Part shown: positions 32,403-40,573 of the stretch, one piece after another
Layout of the letters: the number at the start of each line of letters is the position of its first letter
Numbering within the stretch: the first letter of the stretch is position 1
From: Candidatus Zhuqueibacterota bacterium
GTDB taxonomy: Bacteria > Zhuqueibacterota > Zhuqueibacteria > Oceanimicrobiales > Oceanimicrobiaceae
Length of the DNA: 44,120 nt
Reading direction: 5' to 3'
Assembly: GCA_029261995.1 (NCBI GenBank)
Contig: JAJDAF010000054.1
Location: 1 to 44,120, forward strand
Notes under the pieces: model-generated
Database searches by the model: none
Seen by the model: the letters and a program-made list of their open reading frames with translations, nothing else
What the model was told of the DNA's origin: nothing
Made by a program: the position numbers and the translations under genes

Positions 32403-32612
32403 GGAAGATGGCGATCTTGGAGCGGAAGATGGCGATCTTGTCAAGGAAGACACCGTCCCTGTCCCGGAGCATGGCGCCAATGCCCGGGTCGATGGCTTCA
32501 GGGCGAGGAAGGAGGCGTCAGATGTCAGGGCGATGGCTTCATTGCATGGGGCAATGGCTTCAGAGAACAGGAGGGTGGCGTCCTGGATGCGGGAAGGTGC
32601 GGAAAATGAGTT
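32403..32612. repeat. Degenerate 21-bp tandem repeat, about ten units
   Basis: Ten consecutive 21-bp units can be laid in register from 32403. Units 1 and 2 share GGAAGATGGCGATCTTG; later units keep mainly the GG start and a GATGGC/AATGGC core. In one frame each unit encodes a heptad beginning R-K-M-A (RKMAILE, RKMAILS), decaying downstream. Unit length without direct-repeat/spacer alternation excludes CRISPR. No ribosome site identifies a coding frame. Confidence 0.75.
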
Positions 32613-32648
32613 GCTTGTGCCGTGCAGTCGCAGTGAGACAACTGGCGA

Positions 32649-32800
32649 AGGGTTGCCACGCAACCCTGGGTTAGGGTCTGTATCGCATTCGGCGTAAGAA
32701 CTTACCGCAACGCGGTAATACATCAAAGCCCAGGGTTAAGCGCAGCGTACCCTGGGTAAGAATGAATCAGAATACCACACCCTGAAAGGGCGTCACAGGG
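32649..32800. repeat. Palindromic intergenic repeat, family E
   Basis: Chain of hairpins: AGGGTTGC-CAC-GCAACCCT (32649-32667), TTACCGC-AAC-GCGGTAA (32702-32718), CCCAGGGT (32729-32736) / ACCCTGGG (32749-32756), and CCCT-GAA-AGGG (32780-32790). No reading frame is supported. The arm style resembles family D, so they may belong to one superfamily. Confidence 0.65.
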
Positions 32801-32861
32801 CCATGAATTCGTGAATTGATCGGGCCAAGCGACTTCCGGGTGGCGCTGCATAAAGAACAGG

Positions 32862-33482
32862 TCACGCCCCGGGATTATCCGGCGCGCCCTCCCACGCCTT
32901 CAGAAACTCCTGAGCCTGCAGGGATGAGTGCAGGAACGCAAAGCGCGCCACTTGCCTGCCCACTTCTTTGACGCATTCTTCCAGTTTGCCATCTTTTAAG
33001 TTGCCGTTGTCATCAAACGCTTTCCAGGCCTCAGAAATGGAGACCTGCTCCGGAATGGCCCAGGCATGCAACGAGCGCGCGATAGTGCGCAGGCTGTCGA
33101 GTGAATGTGTGGCGCCCATAGCGCCGCCGGACACACCCACGAGACCTATCATCTTGCCGCCGAACTCTTCGAACCCCATCAAATCAAGTGCATTTTTCAG
33201 CACGCCGCTCAATCCGGAATGGTACTCCGGCGTGCCCACGATGATGCCTTGCGCGCCCTTGACCTCTGCTCTGAGTTTGTGGACGTCCGCGGGATAGGTT
33301 GTCTGATCATCCCGGCCATCGCAGAATGCCAGTTCATAATCTTTGAGATCGATAAGCTGCGTCGTGACGCCCTTTTCCTTTGCGCCGGCCAGCGCAATCT
33401 CGACTGCGCACCGGGTGTAACTGCCCTCCCGCAGGCTGCCGCATACGCCGACGACTTTGATGTCCAGTTTGTTTTCTGCCAA
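32862..33482 (-). CDS. NADPH-dependent FMN reductase family protein
   Basis: The product is a flavodoxin-like quinone/FMN/azo reductase of 206 residues. The phosphate-binding loop GSLREGSYTRCAVEIAL is near residue 15 and the isoalloxazine contacts in GTPEYHSGLSGVLKNALDL, both typical of the ArsH/SsuE/chromate-reductase group. It uses NAD(P)H to reduce flavin, quinones or xenobiotics; the physiological substrate is not predictable. The start codon is TTG (33482-33480), fixed by a strong AAAGGAG seven bases upstream. It stands alone, next to the repeat-rich remnant region, and its composition is like that of the core genes. Confidence 0.9.
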   Translation of the reverse strand: MAENKLDIKVVGVCGSLREGSYTRCAVEIALAGAKEKGVTTQLIDLKDYELAFCDGRDDQTTYPADVHKLRAEVKGAQGIIVGTPEYHSGLSGVLKNALDLMGFEEFGGKMIGLVGVSGGAMGATHSLDSLRTIARSLHAWAIPEQVSISEAWKAFDDNGNLKDGKLEECVKEVGRQVARFAFLHSSLQAQEFLKAWEGAPDNPGA

Positions 33483-33807
33483 GGTAATCTCCTTTCGTGA
33501 TAGGTTGTGTTGTCACCGCGTTTTTAAGACCAGGCGCCGAAACTCCAAGGTCCAATGCACGATCACCCTGCATGAAACAATGGCAGGGCTTCGGAAATTC
33601 TCACTTCTTGCCTCTGAAATTCGCAGCCTTGCCGCGCCCTGCCAGACGTCAAATTAGGGCGGCAAAGCGCCAGCGCCAAAGGGTCAGAATTGTATTGCGA
33701 TCAAGAATAATCCTTATATCTTTAAATACGCTTAACTCATGTCGGTGATACTCCAGGCGCAACTGTTTAAGAATATTTCTTTTAAAGGCTTGAATTCAGG
33801 AGCATCT
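33483..33807. other. Divergent intergenic region, weak promoter and one hairpin
   Basis: 325 bp between the FMN reductase and glutamate dehydrogenase starts. A hairpin CCCTGC (33566-33571) / GCAGGG (33583-33588) and a poor promoter match TTGTAT-18 bp-TTATAT (33690-33719, plus strand) are the only signals I can see. AGGAG at 33798-33802 is the ribosome site of the dehydrogenase. Confidence 0.4.
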
Positions 33808-36800
33808 ATGAAAGCGAGTAAGGAGACTCAGGTCCCGTCAACCTTTGAGGCATTTTGTGAAAAATACTCCTTCTACATCCCGGAGTCGCACAAGAATTTC
33901 TATTCACCTGAAGATCTCCACAACTTTCTTGTCGCAAGATACGGCTTTTTCAAAGAGCATTCAACCGAAGTCAAGATAGCGGTCCACAATCCGGATTCGG
34001 AGTTTTTGTGGCTCTCTAACACCACGGTCATCGAAGTGCTGCTTCCGGATTCACCGTTTATTGTTGATACCATCGTCGATTACTGCACGGCCCGAAAGTA
34101 CAATATCCAGCTTATTATCCATCCTATTCTCAATGTGGTTCGTTCCAGGTCCGGCGCCCTGCAATCTTTGAATTTCGTCGATGTCGAAGACGAGGCCGAA
34201 TCCGAGTCCTACGTCTACCTGGAGGTCAACCGGCTGCCGGAAAATGATCTGCGGCCTCTCCACAAGGCAATCGCGGCGCATCTGAAGGAGCTTCGCGGAG
34301 TGGTCACCGATTACCGCAGAATGCTGCCATTGCTTAATGCCATGACTTTCAAGGACGAGAGTGTCCTCGAAGAGTTCGAATGGCTTAAGGAGAATTTTGT
34401 TCTGCTCGGCTTGATGTCCCTTGAGAAGAAGCAGCCCAGTGGCCGTCACCTGGGTCTGTTCCGAAAATCCGTTATTCGCGATGATTTGAGTCTGGAGCTA
34501 AAATCGCTTCCGTTGCCAAAGGCCGAGGAATCGATCCGTTACCGTGAAACCGAGATCCACAGCAACATCAACAAATACCGGCAGATCTACGTCGCTGTGG
34601 TCAGCAATGGCGACACCACCCACTTGCTTGCCGGGCACTTCCGGCATCGGGCCGACATTGCACTGCGCGACAACATCCCGGCCGTCAAACGCATGCTTGA
34701 TGGCATGGCCCGCCAGATGCGTGTCCCCGGCAGTTCTTACATGCGCAAAGAACTCTACAAAGCCGCCCAGTCAATCCCAGTCGGTTTCCTGCTGACACGC
34801 TCGCCTGAATTCCTGCTGGTGTGGTTCAAAAAGATCATTTCAAACCTTTATGCTATCGATGTCAACTATGATATCACCATCGACCAGGAATACCAAGTCG
34901 TATGGGCCGAGATCATCCTGCCCATGGCTGATGCCGGCAAAGTTCCTGGCCAGTCGCTGCACAGGTTCCTGAAAGCACATGATGTGCAGTGTCTCTACAA
35001 CTTCAGCTATCGAATGAACCAGATCGAGACCGTCTTTCTGGCATTTCGCTCGAAAACCCAGACTCTCCCTGAACTCGGGTCACTGCTGGAGCAGAATGGC
35101 GGAGGTCTGTTCTCCACCTGGTCGTCGCGATTCCGGGAGTTGGTGTTCAAGAAGTTCTCCGGCAGCAATCTGGATGAGATGTTGAATCGCTATCTCATCG
35201 GCATGTCGCCTGACTATGAAGTGCATCAGTTGCCCGAAGAAGCGCTGTACGACCTTGATGTGCTCGAGCGACTGCAGGACGATGATGGTCATAACGTAAA
35301 CTATTTTTCGCGAAGAGATGGCGACAAGGATTTTATAAAGATATATAGTTCCACGCCTATGAAGCTGAGCGAATTGGTGCCGATCCTTACGGATTTCAGC
35401 TTCACGGTCAACCGCGAGTATACGTTTCCCTACCGGCCTGACCCTGATGGGCGGGAGAAATTCACCTATGCTTTCAGCGTAACGGCCGATGACAGGCTGG
35501 CCGTAGACGACCGCAACCGCATTGCGATGGCCATCGTGGCGGTGCTCAACCAGAAAATGAGCTCGAAACCGGTCAACGCGCTTGTCCGCGATGCCGGTGT
35601 GACTTTACGGCAACTGGAGCTGGTCAGGGCTTTGTGCGGTTTCTACTACAAGATTGAAACCTCGTATACCTTCACCTCGATCCAGGATTGCGTGATCAGG
35701 AATCCCGCATTCTCTGCCGCCCTGGTGCAGCTTTTTGAGACCAGATTCGATCCGGAGAAGAAGGAGGCGGACATCAAGAAGGCCTGCCGGGTCGTGGACA
35801 AATCTTTCGCCCACCTGACCTCTGTTGTGGACGAGGCCATCTGCCAGGATTTGCTCGGCATCGTCAACGCCATTGTCAGGACCAATTACTTTGCGGACAA
35901 GCCTGAAATCAGCTTTAAGATAAAGAGCAGCCTAATCGTGAAGATGCCGCGCCCCGTGCCTTATTTCGAGATCTACATTTACAGTCATGAATTCGAGGGC
36001 GTTCATCTGCGCGGCGGCCCGGTTGCCCGTGGCGGCCTGCGCTGGTCGGACAGAAAAGATGATTTTCGCACGGAAGTTCTCGGTCTCGTGAAGGCACAAA
36101 TGGTTAAAAACACGGTCATCGTTCCCGTTGGCAGTAAGGGCGGTTTTGTTCTCAAAAACCAGACTTTTGCGAATCGCGACGAGATGCAAAAAGCGGGGAT
36201 CAGCGCGTACAGGCGCTTCATCAATTGCCTGCTCGAGCTTACGGACAACCTGGCCGCAAGCGGCAAAGTCATACCAGCGCCGAACATCAAACGCCTGGAT
36301 GGTGACGACACCTACCTGGTGGTGGCGGCCGACAAAGGCACGGCCACGTTCAGCGACATCGCCAACGAGATAGCTATCGACAGGAAATTCTGGCTCAGCG
36401 ATGCCTTCGCCTCCGGTGGTTCGAACGGCTATGACCACAAGAAACAGGGCATCACCGCCAAAGGCGCCTGGGAATCAGTCAAGCGACATTTCCATGAGGT
36501 GGGGCTCGATCCGGAACAGGACAGCGTGACGGCAGTGGGCATCGGGGACATGGCCGGCGACGTTTTCGGCAACGGCATGGTTCTTTCCGGGAGTATGAAA
36601 CTGCTCGCCGCTTTCAATCACCTCTACATTTTTCTCGATCCCAGGCCAGAACCGGAGGCATCGTTTCAAGAGCGCCAGCGTTTGTTCGAATGCTGCGGCA
36701 ACTGGGACCAGTACAATCCGAGGCTGATTTCAAAGGGCGGCGGCCTGTTCGAGCGCGCCAGCCGGAAGATCGAAGTTTCGCCTGAAGTAAGGGAAGCTCT

Positions 36801-38364
36801 GGGCATCAAGGCCAAATCTCTTTCTGGTGAGGAGCTTATCAAGGCCATTCTGAGAGCGCCGGTTGATTTGTTGTGGAATGGCGGCATCGGGACTTACGTA
36901 AAATCGAGCCAGGAAAACCATGTGCAGGCCGGCGACCCGGCAAATGACCGCGTCCGCATTGATGCAACCGAACTACGGGCAAAGGTGCTGGGTGAGGGTG
37001 GAAATCTCGGTCTGACACAGGCTGGACGGATTGAGGCTGCTGCACGTGGCGCACGCTTGAACACGGATGCCATCGACAATTCGGCCGGCGTCAACATGTC
37101 CGACCACGAAGTCAACCTGAAAATCCTGCTCAACATTTTGCTGCGCAAGAAGCGAATAAGCGCCAGCGAGCGCAGCAAAATCATTCGTAAGTACGAACCC
37201 GACATGATCACTCAGGTGCTCGACCAGAACAGCAAAAACAATCTCGGACTGTCTCTTGATGAACTGCGTACACCGGCGCACTTTGTCTACCAGCGCGCAC
37301 TCATGCGTTTCCTGAATCGCCAAGGCATTTTGAGCCGTGAGCAGGACTGCATTCCTTACGGAGCAGATCTTGAGCGCCTGGAGCAGGGCTCCCGCAGGTT
37401 AACGAGGCCGGTATTGTGCGCCATGGTCGGTTTTGCCAAGCTTTACGGTACTCAGATTCTGATGCAGTCCGACGAGTTCAATGATCCGTGGTACGACCGC
37501 TTTGTTTTGCGCTATTTCCCGGCCGGGCTGTCAAAGAAATTCGAGCGCGACATCAAGGCGCATCCGTTGAGACGCGAGATCGTGATCACCGAGGTTCTAA
37601 ACGAAATTGTCAATCACGCCGGTGTGACCTTCTTCCAGCGCGCTCATATGGCCACGCAGGAATCGCCTGTGGCCCTGACCAAGGTGTACATGCGCCTTGC
37701 GGAGTTTCTGAATCTTTCAGGCCTGAGGGTAGCGGTCGATTTGCCGGGACAATGGTTGCCCGCGAGGCTGCACTACGAATACTTGCTTAATCTGGAAGAA
37801 AAGGTCTACCGTATCAACAAGAAAATCTTGAAGGATAAGACCATTCTGAAGTTGCTGGACGAGAAGGATTCCGCTGCGTTCAATTCGATGCTGAGTCAGG
37901 CCGCCGCACATTCCAACTATCGCTTTCCGAGAAAGATTCGAACGTTGCAACGTTCGTTATGCGCGGATGGCAGCGTGCGCATCACTGTGGCATTTCGCCA
38001 GATGGATATTCTTGAGGATGCTTTCCAGATTTTTATCCACAACAAACTCAATCGTAACCCGTGGCAAGTGGAGCACTATTTTTCGACCCTGCAGAGTTAT
38101 CGGGTCAAAGAGCTGCGCCAGATCACCAAGGATTTGAAGGCCTCATCGACTTGGGAGATGCTGTTTTTCTCGAAGATTGAGTCGGCGGTTGAGACGTTGA
38201 TCGGCGCCCTGATTGACGCCCGCCAGTCCGGGAAGCAAAAAGATGGCGCAACCCAAAAGGTCAGGAGCACAATTCGAGAGATCCTTGAAATGCACAGCCG
38301 GCGCGCATTGACGATGGCAACCTTTTTCGAGATGCTGAACTACATGACATCCCGACTTCGTTAG
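33808..38364 (+). CDS. Large NAD-specific glutamate dehydrogenase (GDH-180 type)
   Basis: The product converts glutamate to 2-oxoglutarate and ammonia with NAD. It has 1518 residues from ATG 33808, set by AGGAG (33798-33802); an upstream ATG at 33739 lacks a ribosome site. The layout follows the 180-kDa class: a long N-terminal region with ACT-like regulatory segments, then the catalytic domain from about residue 720. Catalytic signatures are RGGPVARGGLRWSDRKDD and VKAQMVKNTVIVPVGSKGGF; the nucleotide-binding region includes VTAVGIGDMAGDVFGNGM. A C-terminal helical domain completes it. Family members are usually about 1600 residues and catabolic, and are often allosterically controlled by amino acids. 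It is monocistronic here, followed by a palindromic repeat. Confidence 0.95.
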   Translation: MKASKETQVPSTFEAFCEKYSFYIPESHKNFYSPEDLHNFLVARYGFFKEHSTEVKIAVHNPDSEFLWLSNTTVIEVLLPDSPFIVDTIVDYCTARKYNIQLIIHPILNVVRSRSGALQSLNFVDVEDEAESESYVYLEVNRLPENDLRPLHKAIAAHLKELRGVVTDYRRMLPLLNAMTFKDESVLEEFEWLKENFVLLGLMSLEKKQPSGRHLGLFRKSVIRDDLSLELKSLPLPKAEESIRYRETEIHSNINKYRQIYVAVVSNGDTTHLLAGHFRHRADIALRDNIPAVKRMLDGMARQMRVPGSSYMRKELYKAAQSIPVGFLLTRSPEFLLVWFKKIISNLYAIDVNYDITIDQEYQVVWAEIILPMADAGKVPGQSLHRFLKAHDVQCLYNFSYRMNQIETVFLAFRSKTQTLPELGSLLEQNGGGLFSTWSSRFRELVFKKFSGSNLDEMLNRYLIGMSPDYEVHQLPEEALYDLDVLERLQDDDGHNVNYFSRRDGDKDFIKIYSSTPMKLSELVPILTDFSFTVNREYTFPYRPDPDGREKFTYAFSVTADDRLAVDDRNRIAMAIVAVLNQKMSSKPVNALVRDAGVTLRQLELVRALCGFYYKIETSYTFTSIQDCVIRNPAFSAALVQLFETRFDPEKKEADIKKACRVVDKSFAHLTSVVDEAICQDLLGIVNAIVRTNYFADKPEISFKIKSSLIVKMPRPVPYFEIYIYSHEFEGVHLRGGPVARGGLRWSDRKDDFRTEVLGLVKAQMVKNTVIVPVGSKGGFVLKNQTFANRDEMQKAGISAYRRFINCLLELTDNLAASGKVIPAPNIKRLDGDDTYLVVAADKGTATFSDIANEIAIDRKFWLSDAFASGGSNGYDHKKQGITAKGAWESVKRHFHEVGLDPEQDSVTAVGIGDMAGDVFGNGMVLSGSMKLLAAFNHLYIFLDPRPEPEASFQERQRLFECCGNWDQYNPRLISKGGGLFERASRKIEVSPEVREALGIKAKSLSGEELIKAILRAPVDLLWNGGIGTYVKSSQENHVQAGDPANDRVRIDATELRAKVLGEGGNLGLTQAGRIEAAARGARLNTDAIDNSAGVNMSDHEVNLKILLNILLRKKRISASERSKIIRKYEPDMITQVLDQNSKNNLGLSLDELRTPAHFVYQRALMRFLNRQGILSREQDCIPYGADLERLEQGSRRLTRPVLCAMVGFAKLYGTQILMQSDEFNDPWYDRFVLRYFPAGLSKKFERDIKAHPLRREIVITEVLNEIVNHAGVTFFQRAHMATQESPVALTKVYMRLAEFLNLSGLRVAVDLPGQWLPARLHYEYLLNLEEKVYRINKKILKDKTILKLLDEKDSAAFNSMLSQAAAHSNYRFPRKIRTLQRSLCADGSVRITVAFRQMDILEDAFQIFIHNKLNRNPWQVEHYFSTLQSYRVKELRQITKDLKASSTWEMLFFSKIESAVETLIGALIDARQSGKQKDGATQKVRSTIREILEMHSRRALTMATFFEMLNYMTSRLR

Positions 38365-38393
38365 CTCTTGACCGGGAGGCTTCGTTTTTCGAT

Positions 38394-38475
38394 GTCATTG
38401 CAAGCGCTTGTCAGCGAAGCAATCCCCTCGGGCATGCAAGGGAGATTGCCACGTGCCCGCTGGACTCGCAATGAC
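38394..38475. repeat. Palindromic intergenic repeat, family A copy 2
   Basis: GTCATTG (38394-38400) and CAATGAC (38469-38475) flank the same inner blocks as copy 1 at 28820-28892 (CGAAGCAATC, ATTGCCACGT). It lies in the gap between two convergent genes, a position where it could also act as a bidirectional transcription end. Confidence 0.75.
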
Positions 38476-38508
38476 AGGAGGAGCGACGAGGTTTCAGTCA
38501 ATCACGAC

Positions 38509-39000
38509 TTACAAAACCTGCTGTTCTGCGCTGCCGGTGGTGGTGTCGTAGGAGACAAATGATGCCGTACCGGTCAGACCGCCCATAATTTCACCGGGAT
38601 TGATAATCAGAGTGCCAGCCACTTTTGCAACCTCAAACTGGTGGTTGTGTCCGAAACACACAACGTCGTAGGCATCATACTTTGCCAGCGCCCGCCCGAT
38701 ATTGTCGAAATGGTTGACGGCGAAGCGTGTGCCATCGAGTTCCAGCTCGCAGAATTCGCCGTGCAGTTTGATATGCGGGTAGGCTGCGGCCCGTGTTGCG
38801 ATGCGAAACAGATCACCGTCGTTGTTACCGAATACGATGTGAATCTCTCCCCCGGCGAAGCCTTTGCCGAACTCATCGATGATAAACGGCGAACACAGAT
38901 CACCGCAGCAGATGAGCGTCTCCACCTCCTGCAACTGACTCAGGGCCTGCCTCAAATTATCGATATGGTCGTGAATATCTGAAACGATGCCAACTTTCAT
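38509..39000 (-). CDS. YfcE/MJ0936-type metallophosphoesterase
   Basis: The product has 163 residues from ATG 39000 (GGAGG and AGG upstream); a longer frame from 39048 runs into the neighbouring repeat. All metal-binding blocks of the small calcineurin-like phosphoesterases are present: VSDIHDH, CGDLCSP, FGNNDGD, VNHFDN, CFGHNHQ and a final GTLIINPGE. These enzymes bind two metal ions and hydrolyse phosphodiesters such as bis-pNPP in vitro; the cellular substrate is generally unknown. Convergent with the glutamate dehydrogenase gene and separated from it by a palindromic repeat. Confidence 0.92.
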   Translation of the reverse strand: MKVGIVSDIHDHIDNLRQALSQLQEVETLICCGDLCSPFIIDEFGKGFAGGEIHIVFGNNDGDLFRIATRAAAYPHIKLHGEFCELELDGTRFAVNHFDNIGRALAKYDAYDVVCFGHNHQFEVAKVAGTLIINPGEIMGGLTGTASFVSYDTTTGSAEQQVL

Positions 39001-39037
39001 GTACCTGCTACCTCCGGAAAGTAGTTCGTGTTTGCTA

Positions 39038-39117
39038 CCCGATGTCATTCCCGAGCGTTTTTATCGGGAATCCATTGCGAAGTCGCAAGCGATTCTCGAT
39101 CAAAGAATGACATCGGG
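39038..39117. repeat. Palindromic intergenic repeat, family B
   Basis: Perfect 13-bp outer arms CCCGATGTCATTC (39038-39050) and GAATGACATCGGG (39105-39117). Inside are TTCCCGA (39048-39054) / TCGGGAA (39064-39070) and TTGCGA-AG-TCGCAA. It is a compact multi-hairpin element unlike family A except for the GTCATT end. Confidence 0.8.
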
Positions 39118-39158
39118 AAGAGGCGGGTTGCTTGGCAGTTTCTGGTCAATCGTACACA

Positions 39159-40364
39159 CTAATCTTTTGACTCCGCAAGCGTCTTGGAAGCCACGCGGGC
39201 AGTCTCTGCCAGCACCGCCGCGCCGATGAAAATGCTTTCCTCCGCGGCGTAAAATTGTGGCGAATGGGCCGGAATGGTTTCGCCACCCTTTTCTCTTGCG
39301 CCAATTCTCAGAAAACAGCCTGGCATTTCTTCCATGTAGCGTGCGAAGTCTTCACCGCCCATGTTCAGAAACCCCAGCGGCTTGAGTGCCGCCTCACCAA
39401 GCACAGAGACCACGGCCTGTCTCGCCCAGGCGACTGGTTCGGGCGGATTGACGATGGCGGGTGTGCCGCTGTGCAGAAAGACATCGGCCTGCAGGCGGTG
39501 CGCCGCTGCTTCCGCGCGCGCGACTTCCGTGACTTCGTTCAGGAGGAACTGACGGGTCTCAACATCGACAGCGCGGATGGTGCCGGAGAGTTGCGCCAGT
39601 CCGGGAATCACGTTTGGCGCGCTGCCGGCGTGAATTTTGCCAACCGTGACCACCCCCGGATAAGCCGGGTTCAGTCTTCGCGAGACAATGGTTTGCAGTG
39701 CCGTGATGACCGCCGCCGCACCAACAATCGTGTCCGCCGATTCGTGTGGCCTGGCGCCATGTGCGCCGCGGCCGTGCAGTTCAATTTCGAAGGTGTCGGA
39801 AGATGCCGCCAGCGGGCCTTCCTGCGCCACTACTTCACCGATTTCAAAGCGGCGATCGACGTGCGCGCCAAAAATGGCGGACACGCCCCGCAAAGCTCCG
39901 CTCTCGAGAATTTGAGCCGCGCCCTGGCCGGTTTCTTCGCCAGGCTGCAAAATGACGACAACATCGCCACGGGCAGGATTGCGTGCGAGCAGGTGGGCGG
40001 CTCCGACGGCCCAGGTGGCGTGCACATCGTGGCCACAGGCATGCATGACCCCGGCGTTTTCCGAGGAAAACGGTAGCCCGGTTTCCTCGTGAATCGGCAG
40101 CGCATCGATGTCACCGCGCAGGGCAACAATCGGCGCCTCCGGGTCTTGACCCGCAAAGCGGGCCACGACGCCGGTAGCAGCAACCTTCTCCAGCATTTTC
40201 GGCTTAAGCTCCGAAAGTGCTTCGTAAAGCTGCTGGCAGGTTCGTTCTTCTTTGAAAGACAGCTCCGGGTGGCGGTGCAGATCCCGGCGCAGGTCAATGA
40301 GTTTTGCAGTCAGGTCGCTTTGAAACAGCTCTTGCAGTCGTTGTGGCAGGTTTGGTTTTTCCAT
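39159..40364 (-). CDS. M20-family amidohydrolase (N-acyl amino acid / hippurate hydrolase type)
   Basis: The product has 401 residues. Metal ligands are visible in the order expected for the M20D group: HACGHDVHAT near residue 107, PGEETGQGA, GAHVDRR and MGGEDFA. The inserted dimerisation domain (SSDTFEIELHGRGAHGARPHESADTI) is complete. The family removes acyl groups from amino acids or indole-acetyl conjugates; the exact substrate cannot be read from sequence. Shine-Dalgarno AAGGA precedes the ATG, and a promoter is visible at 40389-40417. It is the only gene of its transcription unit. Confidence 0.92.
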   Translation of the reverse strand: MEKPNLPQRLQELFQSDLTAKLIDLRRDLHRHPELSFKEERTCQQLYEALSELKPKMLEKVAATGVVARFAGQDPEAPIVALRGDIDALPIHEETGLPFSSENAGVMHACGHDVHATWAVGAAHLLARNPARGDVVVILQPGEETGQGAAQILESGALRGVSAIFGAHVDRRFEIGEVVAQEGPLAASSDTFEIELHGRGAHGARPHESADTIVGAAAVITALQTIVSRRLNPAYPGVVTVGKIHAGSAPNVIPGLAQLSGTIRAVDVETRQFLLNEVTEVARAEAAAHRLQADVFLHSGTPAIVNPPEPVAWARQAVVSVLGEAALKPLGFLNMGGEDFARYMEEMPGCFLRIGAREKGGETIPAHSPQFYAAEESIFIGAAVLAETARVASKTLAESKD

Positions 40365-40388
40365 GTCGATTCCTTTCGGTGACCCTGG

Positions 40389-40417
40389 AATCTAGCCATT
40401 TGAATGATGAAGGTCAA
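40389..40417 (-). promoter_or_regulatory. Promoter of the amidohydrolase gene
   Basis: Minus strand: TTGACC (40417-40412), 17-bp spacer, TAGATT (40394-40389), about 25 bp before the start codon. Confidence 0.55.
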
Positions 40418-40573
40418 GTCTGCCGGTTTCCTTGCATCACGCAACCCTACTTGAAGAATAGGTGGAAAAAGTCAGCCATTTCTTCCACTTTTGGCAGACA
40501 CGTCAAGCCACAGGAGGAAAGTTCTCCACCTACGTGAGTTGACCGCACGGAAGATTCACCACTAAACCACAAG

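Noticed and set aside
32403-32612. Possible CRISPR array
   Set aside because: Units are contiguous with no spacers, the unit is too short and degenerate, and no cas gene is present.
32352-32726. Overlapping frames of 101-124 codons on both strands in the tandem repeat
   Set aside because: They arise because a 21-bp repeat is a multiple of three; none has a ribosome site, and all run across the flanking palindromic repeat.
31893-32861. Template repeat or reverse transcriptase next to the Avd-like fragment
   Set aside because: Searched by eye for a second RGGSW...GFRVV-coding copy and for YxDD-type motifs on both strands; none found.
39255-40076. 273-codon frame on the plus strand
   Set aside because: Antisense shadow of the M20 amidohydrolase in GC-rich sequence; composition rich in Arg, Ala and His with no domain pattern.
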